This document shows, one piece after another, positions 1-7,755 of a DNA stretch of 64,000 bases. The notes beneath the pieces are model-generated. The model searched no databases. It was given only the letters and a program-made list of their open reading frames with translations, and was not told the origin of the DNA. This stretch comes from Clostridia bacterium (GTDB lineage Bacteria > Bacillota > Clostridia > Lachnospirales > Anaerotignaceae). The stretch is from NCBI GenBank assembly GCA_022651385.1, contig JALCQR010000009.1:1-64000 (forward strand), read 5' to 3'. Every line of letters starts with the position of its first letter. Within the stretch, counting starts at the first letter, position 1. The position numbers were made by a program, and so were the translations under genes.

Positions 1-200
1 AAAAAAGCCGCTTAAAAAGCGGCAAGTTGGGGCATAGGTGCACTTGGCGGATATTCAATGCACCATTAGGTGCTGCTGGTAAAAGGCCCTTATAGGGCAA
101 AATCAAACTACCGGCTAAGCCGGTAGTCATGATTTATAAATCTAAAAGACAACATTAATACCGTACTTGGCGGATGCTCATGTATATTTTTTAATAGCAA
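1..200. mobile_element. Hairpin-rich element, possible IS200/IS605-type end (fragment)
   Basis: No gene is visible here. The stretch holds four close hairpins: 7-23 (GCCGCTT arms), 37-64 (GGTGCA/TGCACC arms), 86-98 (GCCCT/AGGGC) and 108-126 (a perfect CTACCGGCT/AGCCGGTAG stem). The 11-mer ACTTGGCGGAT occurs twice, at 42-52 and 165-175. Dense subterminal hairpins are usual for IS200/IS605 ends and for the non-coding end next to TnpB genes. The transposase or tnpB would lie left of the window, so the assignment is an inference. It could equally be a MITE or a cluster of intergenic repeats. Confidence 0.4.
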
Positions 201-219
201 TGATACAAAACAAAAAATA

Positions 220-726
220 CTATCGAAACATAGTGGCTAATGGCTGAATCTCACCGCAAGCTATTTTAGCCCGTGCGCCTCCTGTTGTCTGATCTGTAAA
301 GTTATCAGGAGCTATATGAATTATTACGGAACGTCCTATTACTTCATTAACAGTAAATCTGTCAGTTAAAAAAATCATAAAAGCATAGCCTTCATTGCCG
401 AATAGCGGAGGAAGATCACCGGCATGTGCAGGATGTGGACAACCGTTAGGATTGTAATGCTCACCTACATCGGCAAATGGATCATTGATATTTCCGGTAC
501 ACGAACCTCCTCTGTGAATATGAAATCCGTAAATATTAAAAGAACAGAGCTGATTTTCATCAGGAAGACCTTCAATTTCTGTCATAACTATTGTTCCGCT
601 ATCGGTTTGATAAAATGAAACCTCGCCTTGTATGTCAGGATAATCCTGACTGCCGTTTACAATAGCTCTGGCATCAGGTATTCGTCTTAGTAAATTTTGT
701 AATTGATTTGCTCCAAACTGCGCCAT
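220..726 (-). CDS. Cu/Zn superoxide dismutase-like protein, cytosolic
   Basis: A 168-residue protein of the Cu/Zn SOD fold, expected to dismutate superoxide. All seven metal ligands can be matched: copper ligands H69 and H71 (FHIH), bridging H90 (HYNP), zinc ligands H98, H101 and D104 (HPAHAGD), and H137 (IIHIAPDNF). The disulfide pair is probably C76 and the Cys of IACGEI. The H90-H98-H101 loop is much shorter than in eukaryotic enzymes. There is no signal peptide or lipobox, unlike most bacterial SodC, so the protein should be cytosolic. The start at 726 is chosen because AAGGAGG lies at 744-738; the GTG at 738 is inside that ribosome binding site. Monocistronic, on the strand opposite the alcohol dehydrogenase. 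Cu/Zn SOD is uncommon in strict anaerobes. Confidence 0.85.
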   Translation of the reverse strand: MAQFGANQLQNLLRRIPDARAIVNGSQDYPDIQGEVSFYQTDSGTIVMTEIEGLPDENQLCSFNIYGFHIHRGGSCTGNINDPFADVGEHYNPNGCPHPAHAGDLPPLFGNEGYAFMIFLTDRFTVNEVIGRSVIIHIAPDNFTDQTTGGARAKIACGEIQPLATMFR

Positions 727-940
727 AATTATAAACACCTCCTTAAAAATATATTATGCTGGCGTCGATAGATTGCCAACAAAAAAAGAGCATTATTGTA
801 ACTGTCATTATTTTTTAATAAACTGTTGGAATTATGTTCATTATTTCTGCAAATACTTTTATATAAATTATATTATTTAAAATTTTGACAATACTTTATT
901 ATTTTAATCTGTCATATTATGGCAGAATTTATGTTTTTTA

Positions 941-969
941 TTGACTTTGCTGGAAAAATGTACTATTAT
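941..969 (+). promoter_or_regulatory. Promoter of the secondary alcohol dehydrogenase gene
   Basis: TTGACT (941-946), a 17-base spacer and TATTAT (964-969) form a good sigma-A-type promoter. The expected transcript start is about 976, inside the palindrome at 971-988, and the untranslated leader would be about 70 bases. Confidence 0.65.
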
Positions 970-970
970 A

Positions 971-988
971 TCAGTAACATGTTACTGA
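971..988. promoter_or_regulatory. Perfect 18-bp palindromic operator at the adh transcription start
   Basis: TCAGTAACATGTTACTGA is a perfect palindrome placed directly after the -10 box, where a bound repressor would block transcription. No regulator gene lies next to it; the nearest one, the LysR gene at 2187-3068, is downstream of adh. Confidence 0.6.
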
Positions 989-1047
989 GTGTTAGTTATT
1001 TAACAAACAATATATATAACTATTCAAATGAAGGAGTCGAATTATAT

Positions 1048-2106
1048 ATGAAGGCATTTGCAATGTTAGGAATCGGGAAAACGGGCTGGATTGAGAAAGA
1101 AAAGCCTAAATGCGGACCTATGGATGCTATCTGCCGTCCAATTGCCCTTGCGCCTTGTACATCTGATGTTCACACTGTATGGGAAGGGGCAATAGGTGAG
1201 CGTCATGATATGGTTTTGGGACATGAAGCGGTAGGAGAAGTTGTTGAAGTAGGAAACATGGTCAAAGACTTTAAACCGGGAGACAAGGTAATTGTTCCTG
1301 CAATTACTCCTGACTGGAACTCATTGGAAGCTCAGGCCGGTTATCAAATGCACTCCGGCGGAATGTTGGCCGGATGGAAATTTTCCAACTTCAAAGACGG
1401 TGTATTTGCTGAATATTTCCATGTAAACGATGCAGACGGAAACCTTGCTATTCTTCCTGAAGGCATGGATCCGGCAGCGGCTTGTATGCTCTCAGACATG
1501 GTTCCTACAGGATTTCATGGTGTTGAGCTTGCTGATATTCAGTTTGGCGATACAGTTGTGGTAGTAGGCATAGGGCCGGTTGGGCTTATGGCTGTTGCTG
1601 GAGCTTCGCTTAGAGGTGCAGGACGCCTTTTTGCAGTTGGTTCACGTCCAAATTGTGTAAAAGCAGCAAAAGAATATGGTGCAACGGATATCATTAATTA
1701 CCATGAGGGAGATATTGTAGATCAAATTATGGGAAAAACAAATGGCAAAGGCGTTGACCGTATTGTCATTGCCGGCGGAAACGTGGATACATTTGCTCAG
1801 GCGGTAAGCATGCTTAAACCGGGAGGAAGAATTGGCAATGTAAATTATCTCGGCGAAGGTGATTATATTAAGATTCCTCGTGTTGAATGGGGATGCGGCA
1901 TGGGACACAAAACTATTGTGGGCGGCCTTATGCCGGGAGGCAGACTTAGAATGGAGAAACTTGCTTCACTTATTGTAAACGGGCGGCTTGACACAAGCAA
2001 GCTTGTTACTCATCGTTTTGACGGCCTTGACAAGGTTGAGGAAGCTCTCATGTTAATGAAAGACAAGCCAAAGGATTTAATTAAGCCTGTAGTATTAATA
2101 AAATAA
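1048..2106 (+). CDS. adh: NADP-dependent zinc-containing secondary alcohol dehydrogenase
   Basis: A 352-residue medium-chain dehydrogenase closely resembling, from memory, the Thermoanaerobacter brockii and Clostridium beijerinckii secondary alcohol dehydrogenases, which interconvert 2-propanol/acetone and similar pairs with NADP(H). C37 and H59 (GHEAVGE) are zinc ligands. GIGPVGL is the dinucleotide-binding loop, and the following GSRP segment is the NADPH-discriminating region of this family. The long frame opens at 919, but the start is set at the ATG at 1048, preceded by GAAGGAG at 1030-1035; the upstream residues are not part of the family and lie across the promoter. Single-gene unit with its own promoter, operator and terminator. 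Real substrate not determinable from sequence. Confidence 0.93.
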   Translation: MKAFAMLGIGKTGWIEKEKPKCGPMDAICRPIALAPCTSDVHTVWEGAIGERHDMVLGHEAVGEVVEVGNMVKDFKPGDKVIVPAITPDWNSLEAQAGYQMHSGGMLAGWKFSNFKDGVFAEYFHVNDADGNLAILPEGMDPAAACMLSDMVPTGFHGVELADIQFGDTVVVVGIGPVGLMAVAGASLRGAGRLFAVGSRPNCVKAAKEYGATDIINYHEGDIVDQIMGKTNGKGVDRIVIAGGNVDTFAQAVSMLKPGGRIGNVNYLGEGDYIKIPRVEWGCGMGHKTIVGGLMPGGRLRMEKLASLIVNGRLDTSKLVTHRFDGLDKVEEALMLMKDKPKDLIKPVVLIK

Positions 2107-2119
2107 GTTAAAATTATGG

Positions 2120-2151
2120 AGCTGCCATATAAATTTGGTAGCTTTTTTTTT
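2120..2151 (+). terminator. Rho-independent terminator of adh
   Basis: AGCTGCCA and TGGTAGCT arms around an AT-rich loop, followed by a run of nine T, 13 bases after the adh stop. Confidence 0.8.
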
Positions 2152-2186
2152 AGCACTTAAATTAAGTATATTTAATAAACACACCG

Positions 2187-3068
2187 TCAGTTAAACTTAG
2201 GATGATTTTTTCTGTATGGTAAATATTTAAGGAATCGTTGTGCCGCCAACGATAGGGATTTTTTGCTGCTCATAGCAATACCTATATTTCGATAAGCCGG
2301 AATTTCCAATTCTTTTATAACAATATTATAAGGAACACGTTGTAAAATAAGCTCCGGCAAAATACTTATGCCAAGGCCATTTTCAACCATAGACATTATT
2401 GCGTAATCATCCCATGTTGTGAATTGCACATGAGGGTGTAAGTGATTGTGTTCAAAAATGGCTGGAATTTCAGAATTGTCTCCCTTTTCCAAGAGCATAA
2501 ACGGATAGTTTTCCAGCTCTTTCATAGGAAATTTGTTGCAGCCGGCAAACGGATTATCTTTAGGCAGCACAACAAGCAGTCTGTCCAATTCTACAGAAAT
2601 AGTATCTAACTGCGTATTGGTTGGAAGTCTTAAAAAACCAAAGTCAACACGCCCTTCATGTATCCATGATTCAATCTCTTTATAATCTCCCAAAAGCATT
2701 TCAAAGTCAATTTTTGGATAATCTATCTGAAATTGTTTAATCATGTTGGGTAGCCAATGAGTTGCAACACTTGAAAATGTGCCTATCCTTACAATTCCGG
2801 ATTGACAATCATGCAGCTCATCTATCTGTGATGAAAGAAGCTTCTGTTCATTGCAGATACGCTTAATTTGCGGGAACAATTTTAATCCGTCGGATGTAAG
2901 CGTTACGCCGGATTTTCCGCGTTCCAAAAGGACTACTCCCCATTCTGTCTCGATATCATTAATCATGCGGCTAATGCCAGACTGGGTGTAATTTAAGGCT
3001 TCTGCGGCTTTTGTAAAACTTCCGTATTCAACAGCTTTCACAAAGGCCATATATTTTTGGACATTCAT
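2187..3068 (-). CDS. LysR-family transcriptional regulator
   Basis: A 293-residue LysR-type regulator. Residues 1-60 are the winged helix-turn-helix (FTKAAEALNYTQSGISRMINDIE), and the rest is the periplasmic-binding-like effector domain, with the usual IGTFSSVATHWLP opening. The start is the ATG at 3068, 6 bases after AGGTGAT; the in-frame GTG at 3077 lies in that site. It is transcribed away from the DMT transporter at 3179, and the shared 110-bp gap holds a nested inverted repeat, the normal arrangement for a LysR protein that controls itself and its neighbour. The effector is unknown. Confidence 0.9.
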   Translation of the reverse strand: MNVQKYMAFVKAVEYGSFTKAAEALNYTQSGISRMINDIETEWGVVLLERGKSGVTLTSDGLKLFPQIKRICNEQKLLSSQIDELHDCQSGIVRIGTFSSVATHWLPNMIKQFQIDYPKIDFEMLLGDYKEIESWIHEGRVDFGFLRLPTNTQLDTISVELDRLLVVLPKDNPFAGCNKFPMKELENYPFMLLEKGDNSEIPAIFEHNHLHPHVQFTTWDDYAIMSMVENGLGISILPELILQRVPYNIVIKELEIPAYRNIGIAMSSKKSLSLAAQRFLKYLPYRKNHPKFN

Positions 3069-3090
3069 ATATATCACCTATAATATTTTG

Positions 3091-3139
3091 TCATGTAATC
3101 CATAACAAACATTCGCTATTATTATGGATAAATACATGA
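3091..3139. promoter_or_regulatory. Nested inverted repeat between lysR and DMT transporter genes
   Basis: Outer arms TCATGTA (3091-3097) and TACATGA (3133-3139) enclose inner arms ATCCATAA (3098-3105) and TTATGGAT (3122-3129). Position and symmetry suit a tetrameric LysR operator. Confidence 0.55.
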
Positions 3140-3178
3140 TATATTACTGTTGTTTGAAATTCAAGAGGGGATGAAAAG

Positions 3179-4057
3179 ATGAATGTAAAAAAATCTTATT
3201 TCAAGTATTTTGTATCACTTTTTATGTTTGGCACTAACGGAATTGTGGCAAGTTATATTGCTCTAAGCAGTTATGAAATTGTATTTTCAAGAACACTTAT
3301 AGGATGCCTGTTTCTGATTTTGATTTTTGCTCTTAAGCGGAAACACGTAAATATGTTTAAAAATAAAAGACATGCGCTATGTTTGATTTTTTCCGGCATT
3401 TCCATGGGCATAAGTTGGATGTTTTTGTATGAAGCATACAAAAGAATAGGCGTAAGTGTTGCGTCTTTAGCTTACTACTGCGGTCCTGTTATAGTTATTG
3501 CACTTTCTCCTTTATTGTTTAAAGAAAAGCTGACGTGGCCAAAAGTTTTAGGTTTCTTGGCAGTAATTACAGGAATGTTTTGTGTTAATATTAATTCACT
3601 GAATGAGGCTAAAACAACTTGGGGTCTGTTTTGCGGAATTATGTCTGCCGTCATGTATGCTTTTATGATAATATTTAATAAGAAAGCCGAAGGCATCACC
3701 GGCATTGAAAATTCCATGTGGCAGCTTATTGCAAGTTTTGTTACGGTGGCGGTATTTGTATGTATTAAGCAGGGTTTTGTTATACATACGCCTTTAAGCT
3801 GGATTCCAATAATGGTTCTCGGCATTTTTAATACCGGCATAGGTTGCTATTTATACTTTTCCTCAATTGGAAGCTTACGTGTTCAGACAGTATCAATATG
3901 CGGGTATATTGAACCACTGTCAGCTGTTATTTTTTCAGCACTTTTTCTTAATGAAAGCATGAGTATGATACAAATTATAGGAGTTTTGCTGATTATAGGA
4001 GGGGCAGTATTCGGGGAATTATTTAATTTTCAAAATAAAAAAAGGATACTTATATAA
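3179..4057 (+). CDS. EamA/DMT-superfamily transporter
   Basis: A 292-residue membrane protein with about ten hydrophobic helices in two EamA repeats (roughly residues 5-140 and 150-285), ending in a short basic tail. EamA proteins are drug/metabolite transporters, often exporters of amino acids or small metabolites. The start ATG at 3179 follows AAGAGGGG. Divergent from the LysR gene, which probably controls it. It ends 9 bp before the convergent MFS gene with no clear terminator between. Substrate unknown. Confidence 0.85.
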   Translation: MNVKKSYFKYFVSLFMFGTNGIVASYIALSSYEIVFSRTLIGCLFLILIFALKRKHVNMFKNKRHALCLIFSGISMGISWMFLYEAYKRIGVSVASLAYYCGPVIVIALSPLLFKEKLTWPKVLGFLAVITGMFCVNINSLNEAKTTWGLFCGIMSAVMYAFMIIFNKKAEGITGIENSMWQLIASFVTVAVFVCIKQGFVIHTPLSWIPIMVLGIFNTGIGCYLYFSSIGSLRVQTVSICGYIEPLSAVIFSALFLNESMSMIQIIGVLLIIGGAVFGELFNFQNKKRILI

Positions 4058-4066
4058 ATGTTTAAT

Positions 4067-5638
4067 TTATTTATTCTGGAATTTTTCTCTTGATATACAC
4101 TTTGTCCTTTTTATTGTTACAGGTGCTTCGCGTAAGAAAAATGCTCCAATAAAGCCTATAATGGCAAAGAAAATGCAAAACAGAAAAACATAATGAATTG
4201 AGTTTGCAAGAACACCTTTTGTTTTGATGTACACATCATCAAAATAATTCAAGTAAATACTGGGCACTTTTAAGCGAATATCGGCAACTGTTTTTGCGTT
4301 TGTTATAACCTGTGTGTTTCTGAGTTCCTGCTGTATATTTTCAGGCAATTTACTCATATTCAGTTTGTTAAATCCAGAATTTATAGTGCCAGTCATTATT
4401 ACTCCGTAAATGGCTGAGCCTACAGTGCTTCCGAGCCTTCGGAAAAACATAACAGCTGATGTCGCAGAACCGATTTGCTGCCTTGGTGCTGCGGTTTGAG
4501 TGTTTACATTTGTTATCGGCATACTCATGCCAACTCCGAAACCAAGTATAGCCATAAAAACAATTGCGCTGAGGTATGTGGTTTTAATGCCCATTGTTGA
4601 AAGAAGATATTCCCCAATACCCATTACCAGAAACGCAAGCACAGACAGCATTCTTGCTTTTCCTGCTCTCGATATCAGCTGACCGGTTATATTGCTTGCA
4701 ATAAGAAGCCCAAGCATCATAGGCGTTATAACAGCTCCGGAAGTTGTGGCTGTGGAGCTTATTACTCCCTGAATAAAATACGGAAGATACATAATTGCAG
4801 AAAACATAATTGCCTGTGAAAAAAACGCAATTAAAAATGATATTGATATGGCACGGTCATTAAAAAAAGAAAGCGGAAGCATAGGATTACGCGATTTTCT
4901 TTCAATTATAATGAACATTATTGTCATTACGGCTGAGAAAATAAAAAGACAGACGCGCAGGAAAAAGATTTTACCGGATAAGCTTAAAGCTAAGATTAAT
5001 GGAACAAGTGCAAGCACCAAAGAAGCAATACCTGCATAATCAATAGATTTTTTTGTTTCTCTGCTTTTATAGCGCGGCATTGTAAAAATAATTATTATAG
5101 CTGCTGCTGTACCCAAAGGCAGATTCATAAAGAAAATCCAGCGCCAGCCTAAATTATCCGTTATAAAACCTCCTGCAAGAGGCCCGATAATACTGGCAAG
5201 GCCATACATAGAGGTTACAATTCCAGTGTACTTTCCTCTGTCAGCCGGCTCAAAAATATCGGCTACAGCAGTAAAAACACTTGATACAATCATTCCTCCG
5301 CCTATGCCTTGAATTCCTCTAAAAATAATTAACTGTATCATGCTTTGTGCCAGCCCGCATAATATTGAACCAGCGAGAAACTCAACGATACCGATTATAA
5401 AAATCGGTTTGTGACCGTAAATATCTGTAAGACCGCCGCATACAGGTATTGCAAGCATTGAAAACAGCATGTAAATTGTAAAAGGCCACGAATAATACTT
5501 CATTCCACCGAAGTTTTCTACTATGCTTTTCATTGCCGTGCTTACAACTGTTGAGTCAAGCGCCGACAAAAGCAGGCTAAACATAAGGCCTATAAGAAGA
5601 AAAATAATTTTTGATTTACTTATTTGTTTTTCAGACAT
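4067..5638 (-). CDS. MFS drug efflux transporter, DHA2 (14-helix) family
   Basis: A 523-residue, 14-helix major facilitator protein of the EmrB/QacA (DHA2) type, which exports hydrophobic compounds using the proton gradient. Visible family motifs are LDSTVVSTAM in helix 1, GGLTDIYGHKPIF in the helix 2-3 loop and GWRWIFFMNLPLG after helix 5. The ATG at 5638 follows AAGGAGG with good spacing. A PadR-family repressor gene lies just upstream on the same strand, and both genes have near-identical 23-bp sites before them, which points to a repressor-efflux pump pair. Confidence 0.9.
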   Translation of the reverse strand: MSEKQISKSKIIFLLIGLMFSLLLSALDSTVVSTAMKSIVENFGGMKYYSWPFTIYMLFSMLAIPVCGGLTDIYGHKPIFIIGIVEFLAGSILCGLAQSMIQLIIFRGIQGIGGGMIVSSVFTAVADIFEPADRGKYTGIVTSMYGLASIIGPLAGGFITDNLGWRWIFFMNLPLGTAAAIIIIFTMPRYKSRETKKSIDYAGIASLVLALVPLILALSLSGKIFFLRVCLFIFSAVMTIMFIIIERKSRNPMLPLSFFNDRAISISFLIAFFSQAIMFSAIMYLPYFIQGVISSTATTSGAVITPMMLGLLIASNITGQLISRAGKARMLSVLAFLVMGIGEYLLSTMGIKTTYLSAIVFMAILGFGVGMSMPITNVNTQTAAPRQQIGSATSAVMFFRRLGSTVGSAIYGVIMTGTINSGFNKLNMSKLPENIQQELRNTQVITNAKTVADIRLKVPSIYLNYFDDVYIKTKGVLANSIHYVFLFCIFFAIIGFIGAFFLREAPVTIKRTKCISREKFQNK

Positions 5639-5667
5639 AAATAATACCTCCTTATACTATATACTAT

Positions 5668-5690
5668 ACTGATATAATTTATACTACTAT
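5668..5690. promoter_or_regulatory. Candidate PadR operator, site A (before MFS gene)
   Basis: This 23-bp site, core ATATAATTTATACTA, matches site B at 6258-6280 in 20 of 23 positions. It lies about 30 bp upstream of the MFS start codon on the promoter side. Confidence 0.55.
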
Positions 5691-5702
5691 GGCAAAAAAA
5701 TA

Positions 5703-6242
5703 TTAGCCGGTATTATAGTTTTTAATGTATTCCTCTTTAAATTTTTCAGTCCAGTTACAGAATAACTCAAACATTTGGGAGTAAAGCTCTATAACTGATT
5801 TTGCATAAAAAGATTCTTTATATGCAGGGGATGAAAGATGGTCATTTACACTGTCGCGTTTTACTGAAAGATTTTCCTCAAGGCGTTCTATCATTTTTAG
5901 CCCAGTTTTAAAATCTACATTATATAGGTTTGATATAAAAGCACAGAAATCTATATATATTTTACCTGGATTTTCAGAATACTGCTCCATAAGGCGCATA
6001 AAATATTTTTTGCCTTTTTCATTAATAGTATATATAGTTTTTTCGGGCATTTCACCTTCTTTGATGGTTTTGCCGTCCACATATCCCAGTTTATTTAGTT
6101 TCAGAAAATTTTTATAAATAGAAGGAGAACTTATTTTAATCCAGTTTTGTATACTCCTTTCCTCCATTTCTTTTTTCATTTCATAAGCATTCATCGGTTT
6201 TTGCATTAAAACACCAAGCAGCATTAAATCAATAGTTGACAT
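5703..6242 (-). CDS. PadR-family transcriptional repressor
   Basis: A 179-residue PadR regulator: N-terminal winged helix (residues about 1-85, with the ISSPSIYKNFLKLNKLGYVDG recognition region shortened here to SPSIYKNF..LGYV) and a C-terminal helical dimerisation domain of the Vir/PadR_C type. PadR proteins repress efflux or stress genes and release DNA on binding small aromatic or cationic compounds. The ATG at 6242 is chosen since family alignment begins at STIDLMLLG and an AGGATGGGA site precedes it; the extra 23 upstream codons run through the promoter. It lies 64 bp upstream of the MFS gene on the same strand. Confidence 0.88.
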   Translation of the reverse strand: MSTIDLMLLGVLMQKPMNAYEMKKEMEERSIQNWIKISSPSIYKNFLKLNKLGYVDGKTIKEGEMPEKTIYTINEKGKKYFMRLMEQYSENPGKIYIDFCAFISNLYNVDFKTGLKMIERLEENLSVKRDSVNDHLSSPAYKESFYAKSVIELYSQMFELFCNWTEKFKEEYIKNYNTG

Positions 6243-6257
6243 CGAATCCCATCCTAC

Positions 6258-6280
6258 ACTAATATAATTGATACTAATAT
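6258..6280. promoter_or_regulatory. Candidate PadR operator, site B (padR promoter)
   Basis: Second copy of the 23-bp motif, core ATATAATTGATACTA. On the minus strand TTGACA (6311-6306), 17 bases and TACTTT (6288-6283) could serve as the promoter, so the site would sit at the transcription start, as expected for autorepression. Confidence 0.55.
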
Positions 6281-6435
6281 AAAGTATATATATATAACTA
6301 ATTAATGTCAATATATTTCCAAATAAAATCTGTATATGTGTGCAATAAACTTGGCAAAAACTGACGAAGCAAAAAGCACCGCCAGCTTCTGCAAAGTAAA
6401 TTTACTAAAGAAGAATTTACAAACGAAATGAACTA

Positions 6436-7422
6436 TCATGTTATTGGACCGACATATTCTATATCTTGCGGAATATGATTGATTGTTACAGGCTCAAACG
6501 GAATATATATGGCATATGGATTATCCGGTGAAACATTATATCCTGTACCTCTGTCAATTGGGTCACCGTTAAGCATGTTGGTAAGAGCGGTTATGGAAGT
6601 TTCGCCCTGAGCTTTTGCATTCTGAAATACCGTCATTGCCAAGGTACCCTCTTTAATAGCTTTTAATGCTGCATAAATTGCGTCAACGCCCACAATAGGT
6701 GTCTCTGCAGGGTCCATATCAAGTGCTTCAAGAGCATCAATGGCACCCAATGCCATTTCGTCGTTGTTGGAAATAATAGTGTCAAATTTTATATCGGAAA
6801 TAAGAATAGGGAAAATTTTATACAGGGCTTCATCTCGGCTGAAATTTGCAATTATAGGCAAAGCTGCCTCAGTTGCATTAATGCCTCCGTCTGATAATGC
6901 CTGCAAAGCAGAGGAAGTACGCTGAATTGTAGTTGGAAGTCCCGGGGTACCCTCAAGCAAAATATACTTAATATCATTTTTGCGTTTAAAATTAAAGTAG
7001 TCAACAAGCCATTCTCCCTGCATTCTGCCTGCAACATTATTGTCGGAACCCACGTAAATTGCATTTTCATTTAGTAGACTCATATCGGAAGGAATACGAT
7101 TTATAAATATTACTTTCATGTCTCCAGCTGCTTCTAAAATATTAGGGGCATCATATGGATCAACTAAATTTACGATAATTGAGTTTCCGCCATTTTCTGA
7201 TGCTGCTTTTACCTGATTAAGCTGAACTCCGGCACTGTTTTTGGAATCAAGAATTTTCAGGTCATATCCGGCGTGTTTGGCTGCTTCTTTAACCGCCAAT
7301 GCCATAGATGTAATATATTCATCACCGCTTCTATAAATCAGCAATGTGGTATGTTTGTCGTCGGAAAAATTATTTTGCAATATTCTTATTATTGGTCTTT
7401 TTACCGTTTTTTTCCAAATCAT
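6436..7422 (-). CDS. Sugar-binding periplasmic-protein-like protein without signal peptide
   Basis: A 328-residue protein of the type 1 periplasmic-binding fold (Peripla_BP_4, galactose/ribose-binding group). TTLLIYRSGDEYITSMALAV opens lobe 1, VGSDNNVAGRMQGEWL and NNDEMALGAIDALEA are typical of MglB-like proteins. A good ribosome binding site (AGGAGG, 7 bases before the ATG at 7422) fixes the start, yet the protein has neither a signal peptide nor a lipobox Cys. It also lacks an HTH domain, so it is not a LacI regulator. No ABC or kinase partner is adjacent. It may be a cytosolic sensor, or an exported protein that lost its leader. Confidence 0.75.
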   Translation of the reverse strand: MIWKKTVKRPIIRILQNNFSDDKHTTLLIYRSGDEYITSMALAVKEAAKHAGYDLKILDSKNSAGVQLNQVKAASENGGNSIIVNLVDPYDAPNILEAAGDMKVIFINRIPSDMSLLNENAIYVGSDNNVAGRMQGEWLVDYFNFKRKNDIKYILLEGTPGLPTTIQRTSSALQALSDGGINATEAALPIIANFSRDEALYKIFPILISDIKFDTIISNNDEMALGAIDALEALDMDPAETPIVGVDAIYAALKAIKEGTLAMTVFQNAKAQGETSITALTNMLNGDPIDRGTGYNVSPDNPYAIYIPFEPVTINHIPQDIEYVGPIT

Positions 7423-7580
7423 AGCAACCTCCTTATGAATGTTTTTGCTTTACTTATTTTATTCACGTTATAAAAATATAGTGCGTTCTATTATGTATTC
7501 AGGTAATCCAAATTTTATGAAAATATTATTTAAAAAGAATATGGTGATTTTTATCAAGTATATGGAATTGCAATTTTTTC

Positions 7581-7609
7581 TTGACGAAACTTGTTTTATA
7601 CTATACAAT
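7581..7609 (+). promoter_or_regulatory. Promoter of the ZTP riboswitch-purH unit
   Basis: TTGACG (7581-7586), a 17-base spacer and TACAAT (7604-7609), starting the transcript about 20 bases before the riboswitch aptamer. The rest of 7423-7580 shows nothing else. Confidence 0.7.
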
Positions 7610-7633
7610 GTATGCGTAAATATTGAATATAAA

Positions 7634-7740
7634 GCCTGCACAACTGGCGGAAAGTGGAGTAAACCACAGGGAGTGCAGATGTTTTAACAGCCGACCGCCT
7701 GGGCAGCTCTTGAGTTGTTCAGAGCGGTTTTTTATATTTT
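7634..7740 (+). ncRNA. ZTP (pfl) riboswitch with terminator, upstream of purH
   Basis: The aptamer is recognised by the ACTGGCGG segment (7643-7650), the GTGG/CCAC hairpin (7654-7667), GGGAGTG, and the conserved CCGACCGCCTGGGCA near 7691-7705 that forms the pseudoknot. The expression platform is GCTCTTGA and TTCAGAGC (7707-7724) followed by GG and six T. By family knowledge, ZTP/ZMP binding prevents termination when 10-formyl-tetrahydrofolate is short, here raising purH, whose product uses exactly that cofactor and ZMP. Confidence 0.92.
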
Positions 7741-7755
7741 TAGGAGGTTAAACAT

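Noticed and set aside
919-1047. N-terminal extension of the alcohol dehydrogenase frame
   Set aside because: It runs through the promoter and operator and has no ribosome binding site; the family begins at the ATG at 1048.
6436-7422. LacI-family regulator
   Set aside because: The binding-protein fold is there but the N-terminal DNA-binding helix-turn-helix is absent.
7439-7687. 82-codon open frame before purH
   Set aside because: It overlaps the promoter and the ZTP aptamer and has no ribosome binding site.
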